Assembly: GCF_003818115.1 (NCBI RefSeq) | Contig: NZ_RPOI01000007.1 | Location: forward strand, 90,688-154,687 | Direction of reading: 5' to 3' | Source: Citrobacter youngae | Lineage (GTDB): Bacteria; Pseudomonadota; Gammaproteobacteria; Enterobacterales; Enterobacteriaceae | DNA: 64,000 nt | Part shown: one piece after another, positions 22,537 through 35,045 of the stretch | Position numbering within the stretch: the first letter of the stretch is position 1 | Layout: each line of letters opens with the position of its first letter | Notes under the pieces: generated by a model | The model's database searches: none | What the model was told of the DNA's origin: nothing | The model's input: the letters and a program-made list of their open reading frames with translations, nothing else | Program-made: the position numbers and the translations under genes

Positions 22537-24012
22537 ATGAACACTCAATATAATTCCAGTTATATTTTTTCGATTACATTAGTCGCAACTTTAGGAGGAC
22601 TATTATTCGGTTACGACACTGCGGTCATATCCGGAACGGTAGAATCCTTAAATACCGTATTTGTCGCTCCACAACACTTAAGTGAATCCGCCGCCAACTC
22701 ATTGTTGGGTTTTTGCGTCGCCAGTGCGTTGATTGGCTGCATCATCGGCGGTGCGCTGGGCGGGTATTGTAGTAACCGCTTTGGTCGCCGGGATTCGCTG
22801 AAAATCGCTGCGCTGTTATTTTTTATTTCCGGCATCGGATCCGCATGGCCAGAATTAGGTTTTACCACCATTAACCCCGATAATGCTGTGCCTGTTTATT
22901 TAGCAGGATACGTCCCCGAATTCGTTATTTATCGCATCATCGGTGGTATTGGCGTAGGTTTAGCCTCAATGCTCTCACCTATGTATATTGCTGAGCTGGC
23001 TCCGGCACATATTCGTGGGAAACTGGTTTCCTTTAACCAATTCGCGATTATTTTTGGCCAGTTACTGGTGTATTGCGTTAACTATTTTATTGCCCGTTCA
23101 GGCGACGCCAACTGGCTGAATACCGATGGCTGGCGATATATGTTTGCCTCCGAAAGTATCCCCGCCCTGCTGTTTTTACTGCTGCTGTATACCGTACCAG
23201 AAAGCCCACGTTGGCTGATGGCGCGCGGCAGACATGAACAGGCAGAAGGTATTCTGCGCAAGATTATGGGTAGCACTCTCGCCACTCAGGCCATGCAGGA
23301 GATTAATCAGTCACTCGAGCATGGACGCAAAACCGGTGGTCGTCTGTTGATGTTTGGTGCGGGCGTGATCGTTATCGGCGTGATGCTATCCATCTTCCAG
23401 CAGTTTGTCGGTATTAACGTCGTGCTGTACTACGCACCGGAAGTCTTCAAAACGCTTGGAGCCAGCACCGATGTGGCGTTATTGCAGACCATTATTGTCG
23501 GCGTAATCAACCTGAGCTTCACCGTGCTGGCTATCATGACGGTGGACAAATTTGGTCGCAAACCGCTGCAGATCATTGGCGCACTCGGCATGGCAATTGG
23601 GATGTTCAGCCTCGGCACTGCATTTTATACGCAGGCTTCCGGCCTGGTGGCGCTGCTGTCGATGCTATTTTATGTCGCGGCATTCGCCATGTCCTGGGGA
23701 CCGGTTTGTTGGGTGTTGCTGGCAGAAATCTTCCCGAATGCGATTCGCGGTAAAGCGCTCGCCATTGCAGTTGCGGCCCAGTGGCTGGCGAACTACTTCG
23801 TCTCCTGGACCTTCCCAATGATGGACAAAAATTCGTGGCTGGTTTCCCATTTCCACAACGGTTTCTCCTACTGGATCTACGGTTGTATGGGCATCCTGGC
23901 GGCGCTGTTCATGTGGAAGTTCGTGCCGGAAACCAAAGGCAAAACACTGGAAGAACTTGAAGAACTGTGGGAACCCACAGCAGAGAAAGCCAAGCCCGTC
24001 TCTGCACAATAA
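22537..24012 (+). CDS. xylE: D-xylose:proton symporter
   Basis: Twelve-helix major facilitator sugar transporter, homologous to human GLUT1-4, for D-xylose uptake driven by protons. It has 491 residues, as in E. coli XylE. Sugar-porter motifs are present: GYDTAVISG near residue 25, GRRDSLK in loop 2-3, PESPRWLMARGR after helix 6, QQFVGINVVLYYAP in helix 7 and PETKGKTLEELEELW at the end. It is monocistronic, between the mal operon and psiE. Confidence 0.97.
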   Translation: MNTQYNSSYIFSITLVATLGGLLFGYDTAVISGTVESLNTVFVAPQHLSESAANSLLGFCVASALIGCIIGGALGGYCSNRFGRRDSLKIAALLFFISGIGSAWPELGFTTINPDNAVPVYLAGYVPEFVIYRIIGGIGVGLASMLSPMYIAELAPAHIRGKLVSFNQFAIIFGQLLVYCVNYFIARSGDANWLNTDGWRYMFASESIPALLFLLLLYTVPESPRWLMARGRHEQAEGILRKIMGSTLATQAMQEINQSLEHGRKTGGRLLMFGAGVIVIGVMLSIFQQFVGINVVLYYAPEVFKTLGASTDVALLQTIIVGVINLSFTVLAIMTVDKFGRKPLQIIGALGMAIGMFSLGTAFYTQASGLVALLSMLFYVAAFAMSWGPVCWVLLAEIFPNAIRGKALAIAVAAQWLANYFVSWTFPMMDKNSWLVSHFHNGFSYWIYGCMGILAALFMWKFVPETKGKTLEELEELWEPTAEKAKPVSAQ

Positions 24013-24022
24013 GCCTGACATG

Positions 24023-24055
24023 CAACACGCCGCCCCAACGGCGTGTTGTTTTTTT
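24023..24055 (+). terminator. Terminator of xylE
   Basis: Stem CAACACGCC / GGCGTGTTG with an eight-base loop, then seven Ts. It reaches the stop codon of the convergent psiE. Confidence 0.93.
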
Positions 24056-24464
24056 ACTCTCGCTTCAACCGCTTCGAGTTGCACAGCCACAGGGTGATCA
24101 CCAGCAGCAGGATCGCCGCGGAATAGGTAAGCACATCCATAGGTGCTTTATGATCGACAATGATCAACCGCACAATCGCGGTGATCCCGATATAGATAAA
24201 ATAGCGCAGCGGAAAGTGAAACCCTGACTGAAAGTACTTCACAATCAGTGCGATAAATTCAAAATACAGAAAGTAAACCACCAGTCCTTCCACCAGCTCA
24301 TATTTGCTGGTTTGTTCCGGCGCGAACAGCACATCTGCCAGATGCAGCGTTTCTTTCCCGAGGAATACGACCAGGATCAGGCCCAGACTCAGCAGCCCCA
24401 GATTCAGCACGGTCTGCAAGATGGTGGAGATAAACTCCACGCGGGGACGAGATAGCGACGTCAT
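24054..24464 (-). CDS. psiE: Phosphate-starvation-inducible protein PsiE
   Basis: Inner-membrane protein of 136 residues, same length as E. coli, with four hydrophobic segments and a basic tail (NSKRLKRE). In E. coli it is induced by phosphate starvation and repressed by CRP; its molecular role is unknown. Conserved stretches are [18 protein letters not shown] and [15 protein letters not shown]. No convincing full Pho box was found upstream. A REP unit lies between its promoter and the yjbH end. Confidence 0.94.
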   Translation of the reverse strand: MTSLSRPRVEFISTILQTVLNLGLLSLGLILVVFLGKETLHLADVLFAPEQTSKYELVEGLVVYFLYFEFIALIVKYFQSGFHFPLRYFIYIGITAIVRLIIVDHKAPMDVLTYSAAILLLVITLWLCNSKRLKRE

Positions 24465-24561
24465 AACAGCACCTCTTACTCAGTGGCGAGGTTCCTGTAT
24501 AACGCAAAAATGTGACAGAGATCTACATTTTTTGTTTATATTTTGTTCGCATGACGGTTCT

Positions 24562-24596
24562 TGCCGGATACCCGGTAAGCGTAGCGCCACCGGGCG
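24562..24596. repeat. REP unit upstream of psiE / downstream of yjbH
   Basis: Imperfect palindrome TGCCGGATACCCGGTAAGCG ... CGCCACCGGGC, a standard REP/PU form. It lies just after the yjbH stop on the yjbH transcript side. Confidence 0.8.
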
Positions 24597-24609
24597 ATCA
24601 ACATTCACA

Positions 24610-26706
24610 TCACCGGAAATTCTCACTCCTGTCACTGGTCATATCGTATAGACCAAACTTACGCCCAAGCTGCTGACCGCCATCACGCGTTAACGGTGTC
24701 CAGCCTATCGCCGCGCGACTGCGGGTTGGGCCTGACGAGAACAGATCCAGCGGCACTGAAACGTACACCCCTTTGGTGAAATCACCCTCGCCGTACTCAT
24801 CCGGCGAGGCATTAGTGATAGTCGCATAACCGCCAACAACCACGCCGCTGTCAAAGCGTTTGGCTACCTCCAGCGTTCCGCCCTTATCCCCGGCCAGATA
24901 CTGACCCACGCTGGCTTTCACCAGCACATCCTGGGCGAAAGAAGGATTCCAGTACGCGGTCAAATGCCCGGTCTTCACGCTGTAGTCGGTGAATTTCATC
25001 ATGTCCTGCGCGCTACGCCAGTCACGCTGTTTCACGTAGTTGGCATCAACACCAAACGCCCAGTTGCTGTCCAGCGGACGATAGAGCACTTCTGCCCCCG
25101 CGCCGCCGTACATGGTCTCCAGATAGCCGCCGTACACCTGTCCGTAAAAGCCGTTGCCGAGTGACTGGAAGTAGTTGGCCTGCAGGTTATTCACGTAAAC
25201 ATCGTTTTGCACGTAGTCACGTACATGGGTACGCACACGCGGCAAATGCGAATCCTGCGGCGGGTTGGTGTAGTTAAACTTGTCATAGTTATTGGCGAGG
25301 TTGGCGAACAAACTCCCGGTGGTCAGCAGATGATCGGTCACCCACCAATCCGCCGTACCCATCACGCCCAACTGATACATATAGAAATTTTCCGGGCCAC
25401 CCACCGACTGGTTTAGCACCGGATCGATATGGAAATCGAAGCGCGACTTATCGATATACCAGCCCTGCTCGGTCGTTTTCGGCACCACGGGCTCCACGCG
25501 TTTTTGCGCCAGTTGAGTCTCATGGCCCAAGGGCTCGCCTTCCAGATGGCGCTTGAGGCTGGAAACCTCTGTTTCGGTCGTCACCTGCGGCAAGTTAAGG
25601 CGATTTTCCGTAATACGGATCGTGCGGATCCCGTCAGGAAGATCGTTCATCACGATCCGGTTGGCACGCTCGATCCCCTCGCGCGAATCACGGTATTTCA
25701 CCTGTTCGCCTGTTACATACAGCGTATCGCCCTGCACCTGGATTTTAGGATCCGCCAGCCCAGCATTGTATTTCAGCAGCGTTAGCTGATTCGCCACTAC
25801 CGAATGTTGCAGGATCGCATCCTGCGGCTGCGGCTGATACTTCGGACGGGCGTTATCGTTATAGTTTGGTCGCAAATCGTTGAAGTTAGTCCGCAGCGTG
25901 AACCCAAACATAAAGGTGTTGCCGCGCTCATAGCTGAGTTTAACGTCGGCCCAATCGGTGGCGCGATAAATAGCGCCGACGTTAAACTTGCTCTTCTGAT
26001 CCAGCTTGCCCGCAAAATCCTGCTGGTAATTATTACCCTCATACTCCAGTTTCAGACGCAGCGGCTGCCAGGGAGTCTGATACTCTACGCCGCCAAACAG
26101 CGACGCCGGGCCGTGGAACATCTGGCTGCCGTCAATAGAACCGGCCTGCTTGTAGCTGTTATCGCGATGACAGAATTTATCGCTGTATGAGCAAAACGGA
26201 TTGCTGACGTTGCCGCTGGTCCCGAGGTATCCCCAGCCGAGACCGAGTGAGAAATCAAACGGTCCCCAGGCTTTGTTCGCCACAATATACTCCGCATCGA
26301 ACAGGCCCGTTCCGCCTATATCGCGCGCGCCAACTGCCACCTGCGGCATCCAGTAGCTCTCTTCCCACAACCGCAGCTTCAGGTCGAACGCCTTATCTTT
26401 GTATGTCTGATCGCCTGAAAACGACTCCACGCTGCTGTATTTTTTGGTGCGCACATCGGTATAGCGCAGGGTCGTTTCCAGCCACGGGAACAGTTGCACC
26501 GACGCGGAGTAGTAGCGGTACTGATCGTTATCGCGGTAGTTAAGGCTAATTTCTCCTTCACGCGCCATGCGTGCGGTTGGAGTTTGCAGCAGCCCTACGC
26601 CGCCAAAATCGGACTGGGAAGGACCAATCGGCGCAGGATACGTTTCACCGTGGCAGGCCGCGCTGATACCCAGCGCCAACAGGCTGAGCAGATAAGTTTT
26701 TCTCAT
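24610..26706 (-). CDS. yjbH: YjbH outer-membrane protein of exopolysaccharide operon
   Basis: Last gene of yjbEFGH, an operon linked in E. coli to production of an extracellular polysaccharide under Rcs control. It has 698 residues, as in E. coli. The signal sequence ends in a possible lipobox (GISAAC, Cys18). The body is rich in alternating aromatic/polar strands and is probably a beta-barrel (YjbH-like family). It resembles outer-membrane partners of capsule and group-4-type export. Its ATG overlaps the yjbG stop by one base, so translation is coupled. Confidence 0.93.
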   Translation of the reverse strand: MRKTYLLSLLALGISAACHGETYPAPIGPSQSDFGGVGLLQTPTARMAREGEISLNYRDNDQYRYYSASVQLFPWLETTLRYTDVRTKKYSSVESFSGDQTYKDKAFDLKLRLWEESYWMPQVAVGARDIGGTGLFDAEYIVANKAWGPFDFSLGLGWGYLGTSGNVSNPFCSYSDKFCHRDNSYKQAGSIDGSQMFHGPASLFGGVEYQTPWQPLRLKLEYEGNNYQQDFAGKLDQKSKFNVGAIYRATDWADVKLSYERGNTFMFGFTLRTNFNDLRPNYNDNARPKYQPQPQDAILQHSVVANQLTLLKYNAGLADPKIQVQGDTLYVTGEQVKYRDSREGIERANRIVMNDLPDGIRTIRITENRLNLPQVTTETEVSSLKRHLEGEPLGHETQLAQKRVEPVVPKTTEQGWYIDKSRFDFHIDPVLNQSVGGPENFYMYQLGVMGTADWWVTDHLLTTGSLFANLANNYDKFNYTNPPQDSHLPRVRTHVRDYVQNDVYVNNLQANYFQSLGNGFYGQVYGGYLETMYGGAGAEVLYRPLDSNWAFGVDANYVKQRDWRSAQDMMKFTDYSVKTGHLTAYWNPSFAQDVLVKASVGQYLAGDKGGTLEVAKRFDSGVVVGGYATITNASPDEYGEGDFTKGVYVSVPLDLFSSGPTRSRAAIGWTPLTRDGGQQLGRKFGLYDMTSDRSENFR

Positions 26707-27443
26707 TATTCGGGTATCCGCTGGGTCAGGGTGCGAAGAATGTCGGCATTGATTTCATCCGGGGTGCTGCTCCAGACAGAGTCCGACAACCCGACAAAAA
26801 TGATGCTGCCGGGCATTGGCTCAACGTGACGTTTGTTCCAGTAGGCGACCGGTACTTTTTGTGTGCGTCCGTTGGGATAGACAACCCAGGCGTAGCTACG
26901 ATCCGCGCCGCTGAGCCGATGCTGCCCATCAAGATAGCTGGCAACATTACGTCCGGGTATAAACGGCTGTTTACCCGTGTGGCTTAGCAGGCCAAACAGC
27001 GTGATATCCGTTGGCTGTGGTCCGACCCACAGCGTGTAATTGCCCTGCAACGGCGGGTTGCCTCGCTCGCTGGTACGCACTACATCCGGGTCGAGATTAA
27101 TCGTCTGTCTACCGGTCACCTTCAGCGCCTGAATTTGCTGGCGTAACGCGTTGATAGCCGCGGCATCATCACCGCTTTCTCCAGCACTCAACGTCGCCAG
27201 ACGATCCAGTAATGCCTGCTGCTGACGTTGCGCCTCAGCCGTTGCCCGCTCTTCGCCAATGACCGCACCTGGCCACCAGCTATTCGCCAGCTTCGGTTGA
27301 CCCACCAGATCGACCAAATGCTCCGCGCCGGTCAGCGTTTTTGCTTCGGTGCTGCCTGTCGTGATCACTTTTACACTGCCCGCAGCAAAAACAGATGCCG
27401 CACACAGGCTGAAGGTCAGCGCGGTAATCATTCGTTTCATCAT
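26706..27443 (-). CDS. yjbG: YjbG periplasmic protein of exopolysaccharide operon
   Basis: 245 residues, same as E. coli YjbG. A signal peptide ([20 protein letters not shown]) is followed by a coiled, Gln/Ala-rich segment around residues 65-110 and a SLBB/GfcC-like region ([23 protein letters not shown]). This suggests a periplasmic partner of polysaccharide export, like GfcC of group 4 capsule. It overlaps yjbF by four bases (ATGA). Confidence 0.92.
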   Translation of the reverse strand: MMKRMITALTFSLCAASVFAAGSVKVITTGSTEAKTLTGAEHLVDLVGQPKLANSWWPGAVIGEERATAEAQRQQQALLDRLATLSAGESGDDAAAINALRQQIQALKVTGRQTINLDPDVVRTSERGNPPLQGNYTLWVGPQPTDITLFGLLSHTGKQPFIPGRNVASYLDGQHRLSGADRSYAWVVYPNGRTQKVPVAYWNKRHVEPMPGSIIFVGLSDSVWSSTPDEINADILRTLTQRIPE

Positions 27444-28078
27444 GATTTTGCCGCCTTAATCAGCGTAGTTTTCACCGGGAAGAAACTTGCGCCAAGATAC
27501 TGTTCTGACTGGCGAATCATGCCGTCACTGTCTACCCAGTAGCGGTTATGCCAACGCGTTTGATCGGTGGTGACGTCTTCATCGAGGATGCGTACCGGCG
27601 TGTTATCGCTGCCGACCTTGATGGTGTCAGCGCCATCCCATGTGAAAACCGAGCGCGCGGTGGCATAGCGTACCTGCTGATGCTCGGTCCAGCCCATCGT
27701 ACGGGTCCACGTTGCGCCATCGACTATCTGATTGGGCCTACTGAGCGGGTCGGCAGCCAGATTATTCACCTCGATGAGGTTGTCTCCGTCGAGCTGTGTT
27801 TTCACCAGTCGCCCATGTTGCGTCACGAGAATGGCCCGATCCTGAGTCACCCATTTCTGCTGTCCGTTTTCCGCAAACGCGAGTACCACAAACAGCTGGG
27901 GACCGCCGTTGAGCTGCATATACTGGCTGGCGTAAGGCATATTTTGGATTTCATCATCCGTCATCTTTACGCCGGGAGTCCCAAATACGCTATCCCACAG
28001 CGAATGCCCCAAACCTTCGGTGGTGGCTGAGCACGCCTGTAGTAACAGACAAACCATTATGAGCGCGGGTCGCTTCAC
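27440..28078 (-). CDS. yjbF: YjbF outer-membrane lipoprotein of exopolysaccharide operon
   Basis: Lipoprotein of 212 residues from GTG 28078, preceded by TGGAG. The start gives a short signal with lipobox LLLQAC and acylated Cys16. An upstream ATG is in frame but lacks a ribosome site. It belongs to the YjbF/GfcB family found with polysaccharide export loci. Second gene of yjbEFGH. Confidence 0.92.
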   Translation of the reverse strand: MKRPALIMVCLLLQACSATTEGLGHSLWDSVFGTPGVKMTDDEIQNMPYASQYMQLNGGPQLFVVLAFAENGQQKWVTQDRAILVTQHGRLVKTQLDGDNLIEVNNLAADPLSRPNQIVDGATWTRTMGWTEHQQVRYATARSVFTWDGADTIKVGSDNTPVRILDEDVTTDQTRWHNRYWVDSDGMIRQSEQYLGASFFPVKTTLIKAAKS

Positions 28079-28141
28079 GACGTTTCTCCAGAGAGGCAAA
28101 ATAACCACACCGAAGTGTGGTTAGAATTAAACGTACCGGTA

Positions 28142-28384
28142 TTACTGGGTACTGGTGGTTGTCGTGGTGGTGGTTCCGGTATTAGAACCATCGCCGCCAC
28201 CGGTTGCCGCCAGGGCAACCCCCACCGCGGAACTTACGGTGCTCACGCTGGTCGCGGAGGAACTTCCTGCCGAAACCGACGCGGCAGCCGACCCTGCAGC
28301 CTCACCCACCTGAACGGGGGCGGCATAGACAGAGGTCGCCGCAAGCGCAGATATAGCCCAAAGGCCATACAGAACTTTTTTCAT
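28142..28384 (-). CDS. yjbE: YjbE secreted Ser/Thr/Ala-rich protein
   Basis: First gene of yjbEFGH, 80 residues from ATG 28384, preceded by AAGGGAA. The signal peptide cuts after SVYA (residue 21). The mature part is low complexity: Ala/Ser/Val-rich, then GGGDGSNTG and a run of seven threonines. It is almost identical to E. coli YjbE. A similar composition is seen in GfcA of capsule operons. Its role is unknown. Confidence 0.9.
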   Translation of the reverse strand: MKKVLYGLWAISALAATSVYAAPVQVGEAAGSAAASVSAGSSSATSVSTVSSAVGVALAATGGGDGSNTGTTTTTTTSTQ

Positions 28385-28691
28385 CACAAATTCCCTTCAT
28401 TGCATGAATGGAGATTTACCCAAAAGAATTTCGGGCGAGATCGAGTATACACAAGCCAAAGTGTTCAAATTACGCCACAGGGGAATTTAGGATAATTAGA
28501 TAGCGAGAGAGAAAACGATTAACAATAAATAATAAAAACAATTAAATTCAAAGAGTTAAAATATAATAGTGAAAACACAATATCCGGTAAATCTTAAAAC
28601 ATCAGAAACAGGAGAACGTTGAACATATTATTTTAGGATTAAGCTCAATTAAATTTTTAGGTAATAAGGTGGAGAAGTGGAATTATCTTAT
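28385..28691. promoter_or_regulatory. AT-rich upstream region of yjbEFGH
   Basis: About 300 bp of very AT-rich DNA between yjbE and the pgi terminator. It should hold the yjbE promoter. TAGGATAATTAGA near 28487-28500 is a partial match to the RcsAB box and is not decisive. No open gene is seen. Confidence 0.4.
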
Positions 28692-28717
28692 AAAAAAAGC
28701 TGATAATAATATCAGCT
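28692..28717 (-). terminator. Terminator of pgi
   Basis: On the minus strand, stem AGCTGATA / TATCAGCT followed by TTTTTTTATAAG. It lies about 140 bp past the pgi stop, with the ERIC element between, so the repeat is part of the pgi message. Confidence 0.85.
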
Positions 28718-28743
28718 TCTATCACAGGTAATCTGCAAATTCA

Positions 28744-28842
28744 TTCGAATTGCAGCAAGGCGGCAAGATCGTTAATCCCCGGGAGCATAGATAGCTATGT
28801 GACCGGGGTTAACGAACGCAGCCAACACCGCTGCGGTTCGAA
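28744..28842. repeat. ERIC element 3, in the pgi 3' UTR
   Basis: Core TCCCCGGGAGCATAGATAG and GCTATGTGACCGGGGTTAAC with GCAAGGCGGCAAG and GCAGCCAACACCGCTGC. Inverted ends TTCGAATTGCAG / CTGCGGTTCGAA. It belongs to the same sub-variant as copy 4, with CATAGATA instead of TTACATAA at the centre. Confidence 0.88.
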
Positions 28843-28854
28843 GGAAGAAGCAGA

Positions 28855-30806
<1,952 letters not shown>

Positions 30807-32156
30807 ATGACTGATGTAGTTGTCTCCAAGTTTGGTGGTACCAGCGTGGCGGATTTTGATGCCATGAATCGCAGCGCTGATGTCGTGCTTTCTGATGCTA
30901 ACGTCCGTGTGGTGGTACTTTCCGCTTCTGCGGGAATCACCAACCTGCTGGTCGCACTGGCTGAAGGGCTGGAGCCAACCGCGCGCTTCGAAAAACTCGA
31001 TGCCATTCGTCAAATTCAGTTCAATATTCTGGAACGACTGCGTTATCCAAACGTGATCCGTGAAGAGATCGAACGTCTGCTGGAAAACATCACCACACTG
31101 GCAGAAGCGGCGTCACTGGCGACCTCAACCGCGCTGACCGACGAACTGGTCAGCCACGGTGAACTGATGTCTACCTTGCTGTTCGTCGAGATCCTGCGTG
31201 AACGCAACGTGCAAGCGCAGTGGTTTGACGTGCGTAAAGTGATGCGCACCAACGATCGTTTTGGCCGTGCAGAACCCGACGTCACGGCGCTGGCTGAACT
31301 GGCAGCGCTCCAGTTGGCCCCGCGTCTGAGCGAAGGTCTGGTGATTACGCAGGGCTTTATCGGCAGTGAAGGCAAGGGCCGCACCACCACGCTGGGACGC
31401 GGCGGCAGCGATTATACCGCCGCCTTACTGGCAGAAGCCCTACACGCAACACGCGTCGATATCTGGACCGATGTTCCTGGCATTTACACGACCGATCCGC
31501 GCGTAGTTCCCGCAGCGCAGCGTATTGATGAAATCGCCTTTGAAGAGGCCGCGGAAATGGCGACCTTTGGCGCGAAAGTACTGCACCCGGCAACCCTGTT
31601 GCCAGCCGTACGTAGCGATATTCCGGTGTTTGTGGGCTCCAGTAAGGATCCAAAAGCAGGCGGTACGCTGGTATGTAATAAAACCGCGAATCCACCGCTG
31701 TTCCGGGCGCTGGCACTACGCCGTAAGCAGACGCTGCTGACACTGCATAGCCTGAATATGCTGCACTCTCGCGGCTTTTTGGCGGAAGTGTTCGGCATCC
31801 TGGCACGCCACAATATCTCGGTCGATTTGATTACCACATCCGAAGTCAGCGTGGCGCTGACGCTGGATACCACCGGTTCAACGTCCACCGGCGATACGCT
31901 GTTAACACAGTCTCTGCTGATGGAACTGTCTGCCCTGTGTCGGGTTGAAGTGGAAGAAGGCCTGGCGCTGGTGGCATTGATTGGCAATGACCTGTCCAAA
32001 GCCTGTGGCGTGGGTAAAGAGGTGTTCGGCGTACTGGAACCGTTCAATATTCGGATGATTTGCTACGGCGCGTCCAGCCACAACCTGTGCTTCCTCGTGC
32101 CCGGTAGCGAAGCCGAGCAGGTGGTACAGAAGCTACATCATAATTTGTTTGAATAA
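30807..32156 (+). CDS. lysC: Lysine-sensitive aspartokinase III
   Basis: Phosphorylates aspartate in the first step of the lysine, threonine, methionine and diaminopimelate pathways, with feedback inhibition by lysine. It has 449 residues, as in E. coli. The kinase domain starts [16 protein letters not shown]. The central part has [16 protein letters not shown] and [13 protein letters not shown]. Two ACT domains from about residue 300 ([34 protein letters not shown]) bind lysine. Allosteric control should persist although leader control appears lost. Confidence 0.97.
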   Translation: MTDVVVSKFGGTSVADFDAMNRSADVVLSDANVRVVVLSASAGITNLLVALAEGLEPTARFEKLDAIRQIQFNILERLRYPNVIREEIERLLENITTLAEAASLATSTALTDELVSHGELMSTLLFVEILRERNVQAQWFDVRKVMRTNDRFGRAEPDVTALAELAALQLAPRLSEGLVITQGFIGSEGKGRTTTLGRGGSDYTAALLAEALHATRVDIWTDVPGIYTTDPRVVPAAQRIDEIAFEEAAEMATFGAKVLHPATLLPAVRSDIPVFVGSSKDPKAGGTLVCNKTANPPLFRALALRRKQTLLTLHSLNMLHSRGFLAEVFGILARHNISVDLITTSEVSVALTLDTTGSTSTGDTLLTQSLLMELSALCRVEVEEGLALVALIGNDLSKACGVGKEVFGVLEPFNIRMICYGASSHNLCFLVPGSEAEQVVQKLHHNLFE

Positions 32157-32186
32157 TATTCCATCACGCGATAAACAATAACTATG

Positions 32187-32210
32187 GCCGGGCTCGATCC
32201 CGGCTTTTTT
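32187..32210 (+). terminator. Terminator of lysC
   Basis: Stem GCCGGG / CCCGGC with a CTCGAT loop, followed by six Ts. Confidence 0.92.
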
Positions 32211-32248
32211 ATAACAACACAACACATTTCAATCGCAAGGAATACAAC

Positions 32249-33187
32249 ATGCTCGCTACTCTCACGCGGCTGTTCCCGTTATGGGCGCTGCTGCTCTCTG
32301 TGATTGCGTATTACACGCCCACCACCTTTACGCCTGTCGGGCCATTCGTGCCGTCGTTACTGATGCTGATCATGTTCGGCATGGGCGTTCACCTGAAGGT
32401 GGACGACTTTAAACGCGTACTCTCACGTCCAACACCCGTCGCGGCGGGTATTTTCCTGCACTATCTGGTGATGCCGCTCGCCGCATGGATTTTGGCGCTG
32501 GCTTTTAATATGCCGCCGGAATTGTCCGCAGGGATGGTGCTGGTCGGTAGCGTCGCCAGCGGCACGGCATCTAACGTGATGATCTATCTGGCGAAAGGTG
32601 ACGTGGCGTTGTCCGTTACCATCTCGTCGGTCTCCACGCTGGTCGGCGTGATCGCGACGCCGCTGCTGACGCGCCTGTACGTTGATGCGCATATTCAGGT
32701 CGACGTGATGGGAATGCTGTTGAGTATATTGCAGATTGTGGTCATTCCGATTGCGCTGGGCCTGGTCATTCACCATCTGTTCCCCCGCGTGGTCAAAGCG
32801 GTCGAGCCTTTCCTGCCCGCCTTTTCCATGGCGTGCATTCTCGCCATCATCAGCGCCGTGGTAGCCGGTTCTGCTGCGCATATCGCATCGGTAGGGTTTG
32901 TGGTGATTATCGCGGTCATTCTGCATAACACAATCGGTCTGCTCGGCGGGTACTGGGGCGGAAAACTGTTTGGTTTCGACGAGTCAACCTGCCGGACGTT
33001 GGCTATCGAAGTGGGCATGCAGAATTCAGGACTTGCCGCTGCGCTGGGCAAGATCTACTTTGGCCCGCTTGCCGCCCTGCCCGGCGCGTTGTTCTCCGTC
33101 TGGCATAACCTTTCTGGTTCGCTGCTTGCGGGTTACTGGTCCGGTAAACCGATTACTGAAAAGCGAAGCGCTATAAAACAAAACTGA
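32249..33187 (+). CDS. panS: BASS-family transporter, PanS-like
   Basis: 312-residue inner-membrane protein of the bile acid:sodium symporter (BASS) family, with nine or ten hydrophobic helices. Conserved blocks are [35 protein letters not shown] (the crossover motif of the core domain) and [15 protein letters not shown]. It resembles Salmonella PanS, a (keto)pantoate uptake protein, very closely from memory; that substrate is an inference. It is absent at this point in E. coli K-12. AAGGA precedes the start and a perfect 13-bp hairpin follows the gene. Confidence 0.75.
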   Translation: MLATLTRLFPLWALLLSVIAYYTPTTFTPVGPFVPSLLMLIMFGMGVHLKVDDFKRVLSRPTPVAAGIFLHYLVMPLAAWILALAFNMPPELSAGMVLVGSVASGTASNVMIYLAKGDVALSVTISSVSTLVGVIATPLLTRLYVDAHIQVDVMGMLLSILQIVVIPIALGLVIHHLFPRVVKAVEPFLPAFSMACILAIISAVVAGSAAHIASVGFVVIIAVILHNTIGLLGGYWGGKLFGFDESTCRTLAIEVGMQNSGLAAALGKIYFGPLAALPGALFSVWHNLSGSLLAGYWSGKPITEKRSAIKQN

Positions 33188-33192
33188 TCGCG

Positions 33193-33221
33193 TATAAATG
33201 GAGGGTTACCCTCCATTTATA
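33193..33221. terminator. Perfect hairpin after panS
   Basis: A 13-bp perfect inverted repeat (TATAAATGGAGGG / CCCTCCATTTATA) with a TTA loop. The T-rich end is part of the stem, so it could act in both directions. It separates panS from the next operon. Confidence 0.75.
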
Positions 33222-33373
33222 TAGATACTCCTTTGAACTCCATCACAAAACAACAAACTACCACACAAAACAAAATCTTAATTTATTCTTTTTATTTCAA
33301 TCAATTAATAAATAAATATCATGCAAATGGCAATTTCCCTCGATCATTTTATGTTGATTTGTTTTGTTTTAGT

Positions 33374-33389
33374 TGGAATTATGATTCCA
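33374..33389. promoter_or_regulatory. Inverted repeat in the promoter of the EIIC-fusion operon
   Basis: Perfect TGGAAT-TATG-ATTCCA, 43 bp before the start of the transporter gene. It overlaps a possible -10 (TATGAT, 33380-33385). It is a plausible operator for the DeoR-family regulator at the end of the operon. The rest of the gap 33222-33431 is AT-rich with no gene. Confidence 0.5.
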
Positions 33390-33431
33390 CTACAACACAG
33401 ATAACCCCTTTACCCTATCTTTGAGGCCGCT

Positions 33432-35018
33432 ATGAAAAAAATTGCGATTATTGGAAGCAGTGGAGGCAACCTCTACAACCTGGGTGGCGCAGAGCCAGAG
33501 AAGTTACTCCAGGAAATCTATCAGCAGTGCGAAGCCGCAGGTGTGGAAGTTGCCGCCGTGCAGTTTATCGCGGCGGAAGCCTCGATGGATGTTGCCAAAC
33601 CCCACACAGCGGCATCCGTGTTTGCATTAACCACAGAAAACCAACAAAAACCACAACGGATATTTCAGGGCAAACTCTCAGAGGTGAACGCTTCAGTGGT
33701 TGAAAGCGATCGCCAGATTGCCGGGATGATCCGTAGCGGCACGATCGACGGGATCGTCGTGATGAGCGCCGATCCGGGAAAAGCGAACCACGAAGTCTTC
33801 ACCGCTGCCGTTGAAATGAAAACGCCGATCGTTGGCACCGGCGGAACGTCAATGGCGCTGGTGGCCGCAAAAGGGGCAAATGTCGTCGCAACCTCGGGCA
33901 CGACGGGTACCACCAGCCGCACCCGCGCAGTCTCCTTCGTGGCGTCTCTGTGTAAACACTGGGGCATTAAGTACAAGCCGCAGTTGGGGAGCACGTCACC
34001 CTCCCTGGGTGGCTCCGGAAAGAGCCTGCTCAAACGCTTTAACATTCGCAGCATTATGATCCCTGCGCTGCCTGGCTTTATCGCGATGGCAATTGTTCTC
34101 GCCCTGAGCCACATCCCGGGTCTGGAAAAACTTAACGATATTTTTGAAATCCTGCTGAAAGGCCTGCCGGTATTGGTTGCCGTGCTGGCGGCAAAACAGA
34201 TTTCTGAGCTGGATGAAGTCTCAATCGTTGCCGGGGTCGTCGCCGGGGTGCTGTCCGTTGAAGGGGGACTGATCGGCGGGATTATCGGCGGATTGATGGC
34301 CGGGATTTTCGTTCGTTGGCTGTTTGAACTGTGCCTGAACTGGCGCTTTCCGATGACCACCGTCAACATCGTCGCCGGTGGGATTTCAGGTCTTGCCGCT
34401 GGGTTGATCATGCACTATCTGTTGAGTCCGCTGGCGTTGTCAGCAGGTAATTACATCAAACTGGCTATCGAAAGCACCCTGGCATTCAGTCCTGTTCTTG
34501 CCGGGCTGCTGGCGGGGCTGGTTATCTGGCCAGCCATCCTGGGCGGTGTCTATCACGCGGTCATCCTGCCGCTGGTTCTGCTGGAGATGGAAAAATCCGG
34601 CGTAAGCTTCCTCGGCGCAGTCGATATGGTGGGTCTGGTGATGGTTGCCGCAGGGATTAACCTTGCCAACGTTATCGCCCCTCGCGAAAAAAGTGAAGCC
34701 GCCGTCGCCACACCGGGGCTGCTTATTAACCTGGGTTTCGGAACCTTCGTGGAATCTGCCTATCCCTTCATGTTCGCCAACAAAATTGTCTTTGGCTCCG
34801 CCATTTTCTGGGCCGGAATGGGCGGCATGATGCTGGGCTTCTTTAACGTTAAAGGCGTGGCCTATGTTCCCGCTTTTGCCTCGCCGTTCTTGTCCAGCAA
34901 TGCGCTTCAGATGGCTATCGTGATGATCACAACAATGGCGATGACCTGTATTACCACCATTATTGCTAACCGTTTTAAGGCTGTCGTACAGAGCGAACCT
35001 GCAGCGTCAGCCCGTTAA
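33432..35018 (+). CDS. Orphan PTS EIIC-like transporter with N-terminal glycine-rich domain
   Basis: 528 residues in two parts. Residues 1-190 are soluble, begin KKIAIIGSSGGNLYNLGG, and contain GIVVMSADPGKANHEVF and a Gly/Thr-rich VATSGTTGTTSRTRAVSF. This looks Rossmann-like, but I cannot name the family. Residues 205-520 are about nine hydrophobic helices with features of the glucose/fructose-type PTS EIIC (FIAMAIVLALSHIPGLEKL; GLLAGLVIWPAILGGVYHAV; GFGTFVESAYPFMF). No EIIA phospho-His or EIIB phospho-Cys domain is seen in it or beside it, so it may borrow partners or transport without phosphorylation. First gene of a four-gene operon. Confidence 0.7.
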   Translation: MKKIAIIGSSGGNLYNLGGAEPEKLLQEIYQQCEAAGVEVAAVQFIAAEASMDVAKPHTAASVFALTTENQQKPQRIFQGKLSEVNASVVESDRQIAGMIRSGTIDGIVVMSADPGKANHEVFTAAVEMKTPIVGTGGTSMALVAAKGANVVATSGTTGTTSRTRAVSFVASLCKHWGIKYKPQLGSTSPSLGGSGKSLLKRFNIRSIMIPALPGFIAMAIVLALSHIPGLEKLNDIFEILLKGLPVLVAVLAAKQISELDEVSIVAGVVAGVLSVEGGLIGGIIGGLMAGIFVRWLFELCLNWRFPMTTVNIVAGGISGLAAGLIMHYLLSPLALSAGNYIKLAIESTLAFSPVLAGLLAGLVIWPAILGGVYHAVILPLVLLEMEKSGVSFLGAVDMVGLVMVAAGINLANVIAPREKSEAAVATPGLLINLGFGTFVESAYPFMFANKIVFGSAIFWAGMGGMMLGFFNVKGVAYVPAFASPFLSSNALQMAIVMITTMAMTCITTIIANRFKAVVQSEPAASAR

Positions 35019-35045
35019 TTAATGCACCAACACCAGAGGTACACC

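Noticed and set aside
24465..24609. Pho box upstream of psiE.
   Set aside because: CTGTCA occurs once, but the second CTGTCA-like direct repeat at the right spacing was not found.
28470..28505. RcsAB box ahead of yjbEFGH.
   Set aside because: Only a half-match (TAGGATAATTAGA); Rcs control is known for E. coli but not shown here by sequence.
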